Assembly: GCA_021770615.1 (NCBI GenBank)
Contig: JAETQR010000023.1
Location: 4,385-68,384, forward strand
Length of the DNA: 64,000 bases
Source of the DNA: Lachnospiraceae bacterium
Lineage (GTDB): Bacteria > Bacillota_A > Clostridia > Lachnospirales > Lachnospiraceae
Direction: 5' to 3'
This document shows positions 1 to 8,266 of the stretch, piece after piece (positions within the stretch are counted from its first letter, which is position 1; each line of letters starts with the position of its first letter). Under the pieces are notes generated by a model, which did not search any database, was not told the DNA's origin, and was given only the letters and a program-made list of their open reading frames with translations. Made by a program: the position numbers and the translations under genes.

Positions 1-1
1 T

Positions 2-847
2 CTCTGCTGCAAAGAGGGTTACCGGCTCGGATTCCGTACCTTTGTCCTCCAGGGAGGAGAGGACGGGGCATTTACCGATGAGGTATTCACGGATCTTGTA
101 AAAGAGATAAAAAAGCAATATCCGGACTGTGCCGTCACGCTGTCGGTGGGAGAACGGAGTAAGGAGAGTTACCGGTTGTTAAGAGAGGCGGGAGCTGACC
201 GTTATCTTCTTCGCCACGAGACAGCAGATATTGCCCATTATGAAAAGCTCCATCCGTCAGAGATGTCTTTTTTGAACCGGAGAGAATGCATCAGGGAACT
301 AAAAGAGCTTGGTTACCAGACAGGATGCGGTTTTATGGTAGGATCTCCATATCAGATATATGAGTCGCTGGCAGACGACCTTCTTTATATTCATGAGATC
401 AGGCCGGAAATGGTTGGGATCGGACCGTTCCTTCCCCAAAAAGATACGCCGTTTCACAAAGAGGCGCTGGAGAAAAGAAAGAAGGAGGGGGAGGACATCG
501 GGCTTGCCGTGCTGTCTGCAAAGGAAAAAATGAATCTGACTGTTTTTTTGCTGAGTCTTATCCGGATCATGGAGAAAGACATTCTCCTTCCGGCGACGAC
601 GGCGTTGGCGACGATCGATACGGAGGGAAGGAAACAGGGAGTACTTGCGGGGGCAAATGTGATCATGCCAAATCTTTCTCCGCTGTCTGTCCGCGACCAT
701 TATACGCTTTATGATAACAAAGCAAATAAAGGTGACGAAGCGGCAGAGGGGCGAAAGAAGCTGGAGGAAGAAATGGCTTCGATCGGCTATGAAGTAGTGA
801 CAGGCGTCGGAAATGTATGCAGAAAAGGAGACTGGAAAAATGGCTGA
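2..847 (+). CDS. hydE: [FeFe] hydrogenase H-cluster maturase HydE (5'-truncated by window edge)
   Basis: Radical SAM protein that helps build the H-cluster of [FeFe] hydrogenase. The frame is open from base 2, so the N-terminus with the CxxxCxxC cluster motif lies outside the window; about 281 of the roughly 350 residues usual for the family are present. The visible start reads GYRLGFRTFVLQGGED, containing the GGED stretch that contacts SAM, followed by a TIM-barrel-like region with PFLPQKDTPF and a PATTALATI stretch typical of HydE/BioB-like enzymes. An internal GTG at 146 opens the same frame but is not the start. The stop overlaps the mnmA start by 8 bp, suggesting co-transcription. It implies a hydrogen-producing fermentative anaerobe. 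Confidence 0.88.
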   Translation, partial: LCCKEGYRLGFRTFVLQGGEDGAFTDEVFTDLVKEIKKQYPDCAVTLSVGERSKESYRLLREAGADRYLLRHETADIAHYEKLHPSEMSFLNRRECIRELKELGYQTGCGFMVGSPYQIYESLADDLLYIHEIRPEMVGIGPFLPQKDTPFHKEALEKRKKEGEDIGLAVLSAKEKMNLTVFLLSLIRIMEKDILLPATTALATIDTEGRKQGVLAGANVIMPNLSPLSVRDHYTLYDNKANKGDEAAEGRKKLEEEMASIGYEVVTGVGNVCRKGDWKNG

Positions 848-1922
848 GAGAGTAGTGGTCGGGATGTCCGGCGGGGTGGATTCTTCGGTGGCGGCATATC
901 TGTTGAAAGAGCAGGGATACGAGGTGATCGGTGTCACGATGCAGATCTGGCAGGAAGAGGCGCCGCATATCCAGGAGGAAAACGGGGGGTGCTGCGGATC
1001 GTCTGCGGTGGAGGACGCAAGACGCGTGGCAGAACGGCTTGGGATCCGGTATTATGTCATGAATTTCCGTCAGGAGTTCCAAAAGCATGTTATTGATTAC
1101 TTCGTGGAGGAATACAGGAACGGCCGTACTCCGAATCCCTGTATCGCATGCAACCGGTATGTAAAATGGGAGTCCCTTTTGCAGCGGAGTCTGGAGATCG
1201 GAGCCGATTACATTGCTACCGGTCATTACGCAAGGATCGACCGTCTGGAAAATGGGAGATATGCCTTGAAAAAATCCGTCACGTCGGCGAAAGACCAGAC
1301 GTATGCCCTGTACAATTTGACACAGGAGCAGCTGTCCTATACGCTTATGCCCGTGGGAAAATACGAGAAGGAGGATATCCGGAAGATGGCAGAGGAGGCC
1401 GGGCTTCCCGTGGCCGATAAGCCGGACAGCCAGGAAATCTGCTTTGTGCCCGATCACGATTATGCCTCCTTTATTGAAAGAGAGACGGGAAAGAAGAGCG
1501 AAGCCGGACATTTTGTCGATGTCCATGGGAATGTGATCGGGATGCATAAAGGGATCACACACTATACGATCGGACAGCGCAAAGGCCTCGGACTTGCCAT
1601 GGGGCATCCGGTTTTTGTGACGGAGATCCGTCCGGAGACGAACGAGGTCGTCATCGGAGAGAATGAAGACATCTTCACTACAACACTGCGGGCAGACCGG
1701 CTGAATTTTATGTCGGTACCGGAGATCAGTGGAGAGGTGCGTGCAGTCGCCAAGATACGATACAATCATAAGGGAGACGACTGCGTGATCCGGATGGTGG
1801 AAAACGATATGGCGGAGGTTGTATTTGACCGTCCCCAGCGTGCAGTCACCCCGGGACAGGCCGTAGTATTTTATGACGGAGACCACGTCATGGGCGGCGG
1901 AACGATCATACCGGGATATTAG
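840..1922 (+). CDS. mnmA: tRNA-specific 2-thiouridylase MnmA
   Basis: ATP-dependent enzyme that thiolates U34 of tRNA Lys, Glu and Gln. The protein is 360 residues. It begins MAERVVVGMSGGVDSS, where SGGVDSS is the PP-loop that binds ATP. The first catalytic Cys is in TPNPCIACNRYVKW and the second in SQEICFV; GHYARI and GQRKGLG are further family motifs. An ATG at 813 opens the same frame, but 840 is preferred because AAAGGAG at 824-830 sits nine bases upstream and the PP-loop normally lies near the N-terminus. It overlaps the end of hydE by 8 bp. Confidence 0.97.
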   Translation: MAERVVVGMSGGVDSSVAAYLLKEQGYEVIGVTMQIWQEEAPHIQEENGGCCGSSAVEDARRVAERLGIRYYVMNFRQEFQKHVIDYFVEEYRNGRTPNPCIACNRYVKWESLLQRSLEIGADYIATGHYARIDRLENGRYALKKSVTSAKDQTYALYNLTQEQLSYTLMPVGKYEKEDIRKMAEEAGLPVADKPDSQEICFVPDHDYASFIERETGKKSEAGHFVDVHGNVIGMHKGITHYTIGQRKGLGLAMGHPVFVTEIRPETNEVVIGENEDIFTTTLRADRLNFMSVPEISGEVRAVAKIRYNHKGDDCVIRMVENDMAEVVFDRPQRAVTPGQAVVFYDGDHVMGGGTIIPGY

Positions 1923-1934
1923 CTCAACGATGCG

Positions 1935-2016
1935 GCCGCAGGAATCGTTCTTGTTTCTGTACAAAGTTTCATGGGTTTCCTGCGAATTGTAATGACTGAA
2001 AATGGATTCCTGCGGC
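1935..2016. repeat. Inverted repeat with a second possible 3' arm, upstream of glmM
   Basis: The 12 bases at 1935-1946 (GCCGCAGGAATC) are the exact reverse complement of 2005-2016. A shorter copy of the right arm, TTCCTGCG, lies at 1977-1984 and could pair with the same left arm. The region sits between mnmA and glmM in a 200-base gap. No T-run follows either arm, so it is not an obvious terminator. Two competing 3' arms are compatible with a regulatory switch, but this is inference from pairing only. Confidence 0.45.
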
Positions 2017-2122
2017 TGGTAACTTTTTCTTGAATAAATTCTTTTCTTATGATAGTATATATTAGATATCTTATTTTCAGGGGAGAATTGCGCCCTGAAG
2101 GGAATTTTGAAAGGGGATTGTC

Positions 2123-3472
2123 ATGAAGTATTTTGGTACGGATGGTTTTCGCGGAGAAGCAAATGTTACGTTGACAGCAGAGCACGCTTTCAAGATCGGA
2201 CGTTTTTTAGGGAATTACTTTAGAGATGAAAAGCATCGTGTCCGGGTTATCGTCGGAAAGGACACAAGGCTTTCAGGATATATGTATGAGACCGCACTGG
2301 CGGCGGGACTGACAGCGAGTGGTGCAGATGTTTATGAGATACATGTGACGACGACGCCGAGTATTTCTTATCTGATCCGGAAGGAAAAATTTGATTTCGG
2401 GATCATGATCACGGCAAGTCATAATCCATATATGGATAATGGGATCAAGGTGATCAATGGACAGGGGCACAAGCTGGAGGAGGAAATCGAAGAAAAGATT
2501 GAAGCTTACATCGACGGTGAGACCGGAGAACTGCCTTATGCGACTGCAGAGGCGCTCGGCAGGTGCTATGACTATACGGAAGGAAAAGAGATTTACAAGG
2601 AATATCTTGTGAATCTGGTAAAACATCCTTTTGACGGAAAAGTGGTCGCACTTGATCTGTCTAATGGTTCTGCATCACGCATTGCGGGCAGGATTTTTGA
2701 AAAGTTGGGTGCAACGGTACATACGATAAACGGTGAGCCGGATGGAATGAATATAAACCGTCACTGTGGTTCTACCCATATTGATAAGCTGCAGGCTTTT
2801 GTAAAGGAGACCGGCGCCGACGTCGGATTTGCTTACGATGGCGATGCAGACCGGTGTCTTGCGGTAGATGAAAGAGGCGAGGTCGTTACGGGAGACCACA
2901 TCATGTACCTGTGTGGTGTGTATCTGAAGGAACAGGGACATTTAAAAGATGATATGGTCGTCACGACAGTCATGTCTAATATGGGACTTTACAAGGCATT
3001 TGACCGGGCAGGCATCCGCTACCAGCAGACCGCTGTAGGAGATAAATATGTCTGTGCGAATATGATGGAACATGGCTATGTACTTGGCGGCGAGCAGTCG
3101 GGACATATTATTTTCAGTGAACATGCGGTTACGGGAGACGGAATCCTTACCTCCCTTATGATCATGGAAGCGATGCTCTCAAAAGGAAAAAAACTTTCCG
3201 GGCTCACAGAGGATTTAAAGATTTATCCACAGCTTCTTGTAAATATGAGGGTGAAGGATAAGCTGGCAGCCAGGGAGGACGCCGATGTTGTCGCCACCGC
3301 AAAAGAGGTGGAGAGAGCACTTGGAGACGAGGGAAGGCTCCTTCTCAGGGAGAGCGGGACAGAGCCCCTCATCCGGGTGATGGTAGAGGCAAAGACCGAT
3401 GAACTTTGTGAGGAAAATGTCGGTAAGATCATTGATGTCTTACGGGCAAAAGGACACGAAGAAATACAATAA
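2123..3472 (+). CDS. glmM: Phosphoglucosamine mutase GlmM
   Basis: Converts glucosamine-6-phosphate to glucosamine-1-phosphate on the route to UDP-GlcNAc, peptidoglycan and other wall polymers. The 449-residue protein starts MKYFGTDGFRGEAN, the family N-terminus. The phosphorylated Ser is S99 in TASHNPYMDNG, the metal loop is DGDADRC, and the phosphate-binding loop near the C-terminus reads RESGTEPLIRVMVE. Length is normal. A GAAAGGGG ribosome site precedes the ATG. The GH8 gene follows 19 bases later, possibly in one transcript. Confidence 0.97.
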   Translation: MKYFGTDGFRGEANVTLTAEHAFKIGRFLGNYFRDEKHRVRVIVGKDTRLSGYMYETALAAGLTASGADVYEIHVTTTPSISYLIRKEKFDFGIMITASHNPYMDNGIKVINGQGHKLEEEIEEKIEAYIDGETGELPYATAEALGRCYDYTEGKEIYKEYLVNLVKHPFDGKVVALDLSNGSASRIAGRIFEKLGATVHTINGEPDGMNINRHCGSTHIDKLQAFVKETGADVGFAYDGDADRCLAVDERGEVVTGDHIMYLCGVYLKEQGHLKDDMVVTTVMSNMGLYKAFDRAGIRYQQTAVGDKYVCANMMEHGYVLGGEQSGHIIFSEHAVTGDGILTSLMIMEAMLSKGKKLSGLTEDLKIYPQLLVNMRVKDKLAAREDADVVATAKEVERALGDEGRLLLRESGTEPLIRVMVEAKTDELCEENVGKIIDVLRAKGHEEIQ

Positions 3473-3491
3473 GAGAAAGGATTTTACGAAA

Positions 3492-4634
3492 ATGAAAGGT
3501 GCATATTACACAAAACAATATCGTAATGTATTTGCAGAGTGTGGGTACTCCCAGGAGGAGATCAATAAGAAACTGAAAGATGCATTTCATACCGTTTTCT
3601 ATGGCCCGGAAGGAGAAAAGTTTTATTTTGAGGCCGGCGATGATATGGGGTATTTTGAGGATACCGGAAATTTCGACGCCAGGACGGAGGGCATGTCTTA
3701 TGCGATGATGATGTGCGTCCAGATGGATATGAAAAATGAGTTTGACCGTGTATGGAAGTGGGCCAGAACCTATATGTACATGGAAGATGGATATAACAAA
3801 GGATATTTTGCATGGTCCTGTCAGACAGACGGAACAAAGAATGACATGGGGCCGGCGCCGGACGGAGAAGAATTTTTCGCTATGGCACTGTTCTTTGCGT
3901 CCCACAGGTGGGGAGATGGCGAGGGGATTTTTCATTACTCCCGGGAGGCGAGAAATATTCTCAGCGCCTGCATCCACAATGGAGAAAATGAGCCGGGAGA
4001 TCCGATTATGGAACCGGAGAACTACCTGATCCGTTTTATTCCGAGCCGTAAATTCAGCGATCCGTCCTATCACTGCCCACATTTTTATGAGCTGTTTGCC
4101 GAGTGGGCCAATGAAGAGGACAGGGAATTCTGGAAGAAGGCGGCTAAGGCAAGCCGTGAGTATTTGAAAAAAGCATGCCATCCGGAGACGGGACTTGCCG
4201 CAGAGTATGCTTATTATGATGGAAAACCGTATCCGGAAGAACAGGATGTATTCGGCGGACGCCATGACTGGTATTACAGCGATTCTTACCGCGTCATTGC
4301 CAATATCGGTCTGGACTATGAGTGGTTTGCTCCAGATGACTGGCATAAGGAAAATAATAATAAGGTCCAGAAATTCTTTATGGAAACCCACCGTGGGGAA
4401 GAGTTCATGACTTATGAGATCGATGGCACGGTTCTTGACCAGCCGGCGCTTCACCCGGTAGCGATCATCGCTACGAATGCACAGGCATCCCTGGCGGCGG
4501 ATGGCCCTTACGCAAAGGAATGTGTTGAGCGTTTCTGGAATACACCGCTGCGGACCGGGGAGAGGAGATACTATGACAACTGTCTGTATCTGTTTGCCCT
4601 TTTAGCGCTCAGTGGGAATTACCGGGTGTGGTAG
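3492..4634 (+). CDS. GH8 reducing-end xylose-releasing exo-oligoxylanase
   Basis: Glycoside hydrolase family 8, Rex type, which removes xylose from the reducing end of xylooligosaccharides. The 380-residue protein has no signal peptide, so it should act in the cytoplasm on imported oligomers. The proton donor is predicted as E66 in ARTEGMSYAMM and the base as D264 in HDWYYSDSYRV, very close to the positions known for Bacillus halodurans Rex (E70, D263). The frame is open further upstream inside glmM, but 3492 is preferred because AGAAAGGA precedes it and the family starts here. It fits use of plant xylan. No transporter or other xylan genes are beside it. Confidence 0.9.
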   Translation: MKGAYYTKQYRNVFAECGYSQEEINKKLKDAFHTVFYGPEGEKFYFEAGDDMGYFEDTGNFDARTEGMSYAMMMCVQMDMKNEFDRVWKWARTYMYMEDGYNKGYFAWSCQTDGTKNDMGPAPDGEEFFAMALFFASHRWGDGEGIFHYSREARNILSACIHNGENEPGDPIMEPENYLIRFIPSRKFSDPSYHCPHFYELFAEWANEEDREFWKKAAKASREYLKKACHPETGLAAEYAYYDGKPYPEEQDVFGGRHDWYYSDSYRVIANIGLDYEWFAPDDWHKENNNKVQKFFMETHRGEEFMTYEIDGTVLDQPALHPVAIIATNAQASLAADGPYAKECVERFWNTPLRTGERRYYDNCLYLFALLALSGNYRVW

Positions 4635-4694
4635 AACCCGGTGAGCCAAATGCAGTGAAACGGAATGCGAAAAATCGGGAATGCAAAGCATTCC
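4621..4694 (+). other. Two hairpins after the GH8 gene
   Basis: ACCGGGT at 4621-4627 pairs with ACCCGGT at 4636-4642 across the stop codon. GGAATGC AAA GCATTCC at 4678-4694 is a perfect 7-bp stem with a three-base loop. Neither is followed by a clean T-run, so termination is uncertain. The string GGAATGC also occurs at 4662-4668 and 4724-4730. Confidence 0.4.
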
Positions 4695-4789
4695 ATAAAC
4701 AGGTTTTAAAACAAAAAAAATTGGGAATGCTTTAAAGAGCCATCCCTCTCAAATATAAAAACAATGAATAAATCTTGGAGGAATAAGAA

Positions 4790-6106
4790 ATGAGTTACAA
4801 AGTTGAGAATCTTGAAAACAGCATGGCAAAGATCACGATAGAGGTAAGTGAGGAAGCCTTTGAGGCGGCGATGGTGAAAGCTTATAACAAGAATAAGAAT
4901 AAGATCAGTATCCAGGGATTCCGCAGAGGAAAGGCTCCGCGTAAAATGATCGAGAAAATGTATGGCCCGGAGATTTTCTATGAAGATGCTGCTAATTTTG
5001 CAGTGCCGGATGCTTATGAAGAGGCTGCAAAAGAGTGCGGTCTTGACATCGTGTCCAGACCGGACATCGATATCGTAGATATCGGAGATGGAAAGCCATT
5101 CGTATTTTCTGCGACTGTTGCCGTAAAGCCGGACGCAGAGCTCGGTGAGTACAAGGGCATCGAGGTGGAGAAACAGGAAGTCAAAGTGATGGCGGCAGAC
5201 GTCAATGCAGAGATTGACAGAGTGCGTGAGCAGAATGCACGTATTATAACGATGGATGACAGGGCAGTGAAAAAAGACGATATCGCAGTCATTGATTTTG
5301 AGGGCTTTGTAGACGGAAAGGCATTTGAGGGCGGAAAGGGTACCGATTATTCCCTTACGATCGGAAGCCACTCGTTTATTGATGATTTTGAGGATCAGCT
5401 GATCGGAAAGAAGGCAGGCGATAAGCTGGATGTCAATGTGACATTCCCGGAGGAGTACCATGTCGATGAACTGAAAGGGAAACCGGCGGTATTTAAAGTT
5501 GAGGTCAAAGAAGTGAAAGTAAAGGAACTTCCGAAGCTTGATGATGAGTTTGCGAGCGAGGTATCTGAGTTTGATACACTGAAAGAATACAAGGCAAGTG
5601 TGAAGAAGACACTGACCGACCGCAGAAAAGCACAGGTAAAGACCGAGAAAGAAAATGAAGTCATCGAAAAAGTTGTTGCCAATGCAAAGGTAGAGCTTCC
5701 GGGACCGATGGTAGATGAGCAGGTTTCCCAGATGGTTAACGAATTTGCTTCACGTCTTTCCGGGCAGGGACTTTCCATCGACCAGTATATGCAGATGACA
5801 GGAATGCAGCCGCAGATGCTCATGGATCAGATGCGTCCGGAGGCAGAGACACGTATTAAGACACGTCTTGTACTGGAGGCTGTCGCAAAGGCAGAGAACA
5901 TCAAGGTTACAGCCAAAGATATCGATAAAGAACTTGAAAAGATGGCCGAGATGTACAAGATGGAAGTGGATAAATTAAAAGAGATGGTGGGAGATGCTGA
6001 AAAAGAGCAGATTTCCCAGGATATCGCAGTTCAGAAGGCAGTTGACCTTCTTGTGAAAGAGGCAGTTGAGACAGAGGCTGCCAAAGAAGAAAAGGCAGAA
6101 GAGTAA
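4790..6106 (+). CDS. tig: Trigger factor (ribosome-bound chaperone, peptidyl-prolyl isomerase)
   Basis: Binds at the ribosome exit tunnel and assists folding of new chains. The 438-residue protein has the ribosome-docking signature GFRRGKAPRKMI near residues 44-55, an FKBP-type domain at about 150-245 (DIAVIDFEGFVDGK, FEDQLIGKKAGD) and a helical C-terminal arm ending in a Glu/Lys-rich tail. Length is usual. GGAGGAATAAGAA directly precedes the ATG. It is followed by clpP, clpX and lon, the protein-quality block common to Firmicutes. Confidence 0.97.
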   Translation: MSYKVENLENSMAKITIEVSEEAFEAAMVKAYNKNKNKISIQGFRRGKAPRKMIEKMYGPEIFYEDAANFAVPDAYEEAAKECGLDIVSRPDIDIVDIGDGKPFVFSATVAVKPDAELGEYKGIEVEKQEVKVMAADVNAEIDRVREQNARIITMDDRAVKKDDIAVIDFEGFVDGKAFEGGKGTDYSLTIGSHSFIDDFEDQLIGKKAGDKLDVNVTFPEEYHVDELKGKPAVFKVEVKEVKVKELPKLDDEFASEVSEFDTLKEYKASVKKTLTDRRKAQVKTEKENEVIEKVVANAKVELPGPMVDEQVSQMVNEFASRLSGQGLSIDQYMQMTGMQPQMLMDQMRPEAETRIKTRLVLEAVAKAENIKVTAKDIDKELEKMAEMYKMEVDKLKEMVGDAEKEQISQDIAVQKAVDLLVKEAVETEAAKEEKAEE

Positions 6107-6141
6107 TGAGCCGGATGGAAAGGAAAAGGAGGTAGAGCAGA

Positions 6142-6735
6142 ATGGCATTAGTTCCTTACGTCATTGAGCAGACGAGCCGCGGCGGCGAGCGCTCCTATGA
6201 TATTTATTCAAGACTTCTCAGGGAGAGGATCATTTTTCTGGGAGACGAAGTAAACGATACGACAGCAAGCCTTGTCGTGGCACAGATGTTATTTCTTGAG
6301 TCAGAGGATCCAAATAAAGACATTAATCTGTATATTAACAGCCCCGGTGGTTCTGTGACTGCCGGTATGGCGATCTATGATACGATGAATTATGTAAAAT
6401 GTGATGTGTCTACGATCTGTATGGGACTTGCAGCAAGTATGGGAGCATTTTTGCTTTCCGGCGGCGCAAAGGGAAAGAGACTGGCGCTTCCCAATGCAGA
6501 GATCATGATCCATCAGCCGTCCGGCGGTGCAAAGGGTCAGGCGACGGAGATCCAGATCGTGGCAGAGAACATTTTGAAGACAAAAAAGAAGCTGAATGAG
6601 ATACTGGCTGCCAATACAGGGCAGACGGTAGAAAAAGTGACCGAAGATACGGAGAGGGATAACTTTATGTCAGCAGAGGAAGCGATCGAGTATGGTCTTA
6701 TCGACCGGATCATCGTGAACCATGAATCAAAGTAA
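6142..6735 (+). CDS. clpP: ATP-dependent Clp protease proteolytic subunit ClpP
   Basis: Serine peptidase core that forms a barrel and degrades proteins fed by ClpX or other Clp ATPases. The protein is 197 residues. The catalytic Ser is S99 in [11 protein letters not shown], the His is H124 in MIHQPSGG, and the Asp lies in DTERDNFM, giving a complete triad. AAAGGAGG precedes the start. It lies 35 bases after tig. A hairpin with a short T-run separates it from clpX. Confidence 0.98.
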   Translation: MALVPYVIEQTSRGGERSYDIYSRLLRERIIFLGDEVNDTTASLVVAQMLFLESEDPNKDINLYINSPGGSVTAGMAIYDTMNYVKCDVSTICMGLAASMGAFLLSGGAKGKRLALPNAEIMIHQPSGGAKGQATEIQIVAENILKTKKKLNEILAANTGQTVEKVTEDTERDNFMSAEEAIEYGLIDRIIVNHESK

Positions 6736-6755
6736 ATGGAATGCCTTCGGGCAGC

Positions 6756-6801
6756 CATGGTGCCGCCAGTCATGTTCGGAAGGTGGCACCATGAACTTTT
6801 T
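6756..6801 (+). terminator. Hairpin between clpP and clpX, likely partial terminator or processing site
   Basis: CATGGTGCCGCC at 6756-6767 pairs with GGTGGCACCATG at 6782-6793, a 12-bp stem with one G-T pair and a 14-base loop. It is followed by AACTTTTT. The T-run is short, so partial read-through into clpX is plausible. Confidence 0.6.
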
Positions 6802-6853
6802 CGTGCATAAAAATGTATAGGGATGCAAAGCATTTGCAGAAATGGAGAAAGAA

Positions 6854-8152
6854 ATGGCAGGAAGAAATAATGACAATCAGAATCAGACACAATACCGCTG
6901 TTCTTTTTGCGGAAAGACAGAGAAACAGGTTCGTAAGCTGATCGCGGGCCCGACCGGGGTCTATATCTGTGATGAGTGTACCGAGCTGTGTGAAGAAATT
7001 CTTGCAGAAGAATATCAGGATATGTATGGTAGTGAGGATGTGGAGAAAGTTGAGATCAATCTTTTGAAGCCAAAAGAGATCAAGGAGTTTCTCGATGAGT
7101 ATGTGATCGGTCAGGAAGAGGCCAAGAAAGCGCTTTCTGTAGCAGTTTATAATCATTATAAGCGAGTGATGTCGGCAAATGAAATGGATGTGGAGCTGCA
7201 GAAGAGCAATATCCTTATGATCGGGCCGACCGGTTCCGGAAAAACCTATCTTGCACAGACACTGGCCCGGGTGCTGAATGTACCGTTTGCGATCGCAGAT
7301 GCGACGACGCTTACAGAGGCCGGTTATGTGGGAGAAGATGTGGAAAATATCCTACTGAAGATCATCCAGGCAGCAGATTATGATATTGCCCGCGCAGAGC
7401 ACGGGATCATCTATATTGATGAGATTGATAAGATCACAAAAAAATCGGAAAATGCCTCGATCACAAGAGATGTATCCGGTGAGGGTGTACAGCAGGCGCT
7501 CCTTAAGATCCTTGAGGGGACCGAGGCAAGTGTTCCGCCGCAGGGAGGACGAAAACATCCCCAGCAGGAATTTTATCATATTGATACGACGAATATATTA
7601 TTTATATGCGGAGGAGCGTTTGACGGGCTTGATAAGATCATCGGTTCCAGGATCGATAAGAAATCCATCGGCTTTAATGCGGAAATTTCGGATAAGACAG
7701 ATTCCAATATTGGTGATCTGTTCCGGCAGGTACTGCCACAGGATCTCGTGAAATTCGGAATCATTCCGGAGTTTGTAGGCCGTGTACCGGTGACAGTGAG
7801 TCTGGATCTTCTGGATGAGAATGCGTTAAAGGATATTCTTGTAAAACCAAGAAATGCGATCACGAAACAGTATCAGAAGCTTCTGGAACTGGATGGGATA
7901 CGCCTTGTTTTTGATGAGGAAGCCGTGGGTGAGATCGCCCGTCAGTCCATTGAGCGAAAGACTGGTGCAAGGGGACTTCGCGCCATCATTGAAAACTGTA
8001 TGATGGATTATATGTTTGAACTTCCGTCCAGAGAGGATGTGAAGGAATGCCGTATTACAAAAGAAGTCGTAACAAAGACGGGAAAACCGGAACTGACCGG
8101 TGAAGATGACCAGATTATCCTGCTCGAGGAGAAGTCAGAAGAGAGCGCCTGA
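6854..8152 (+). CDS. clpX: ClpX, ATPase and unfoldase subunit of the Clp protease
   Basis: AAA+ unfoldase that recognises substrates and threads them into ClpP. The 432-residue protein has an N-terminal zinc-binding domain ([14 protein letters not shown] ... [10 protein letters not shown]), Walker A GPTGSGKT, pore loop GYVGED, Walker [10 protein letters not shown] and the RKH motif in QGGRKHP. An in-frame ATG at 6842 adds MEKE, but GGAGAAAG just upstream of 6854 makes the second ATG the better start. It forms a functional pair with the adjacent clpP. Confidence 0.97.
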   Translation: MAGRNNDNQNQTQYRCSFCGKTEKQVRKLIAGPTGVYICDECTELCEEILAEEYQDMYGSEDVEKVEINLLKPKEIKEFLDEYVIGQEEAKKALSVAVYNHYKRVMSANEMDVELQKSNILMIGPTGSGKTYLAQTLARVLNVPFAIADATTLTEAGYVGEDVENILLKIIQAADYDIARAEHGIIYIDEIDKITKKSENASITRDVSGEGVQQALLKILEGTEASVPPQGGRKHPQQEFYHIDTTNILFICGGAFDGLDKIIGSRIDKKSIGFNAEISDKTDSNIGDLFRQVLPQDLVKFGIIPEFVGRVPVTVSLDLLDENALKDILVKPRNAITKQYQKLLELDGIRLVFDEEAVGEIARQSIERKTGARGLRAIIENCMMDYMFELPSREDVKECRITKEVVTKTGKPELTGEDDQIILLEEKSEESA

Positions 8153-8266
8153 GCAGTAAGTATCGTATGAGTGACGACAGTTCAATGTTGTTTTGCAGGT
8201 GGCGCAGGGCGGGACAGAGTTTAAGCCGGCGCTGCCGGGCTGTGATAGGAAGAGAGGTAAGATGTC

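Noticed and set aside
663..1964. 433-codon open frame on the minus strand opposite mnmA
   Set aside because: It mirrors the codon structure of mnmA, has no recognisable domain and no ribosome site.
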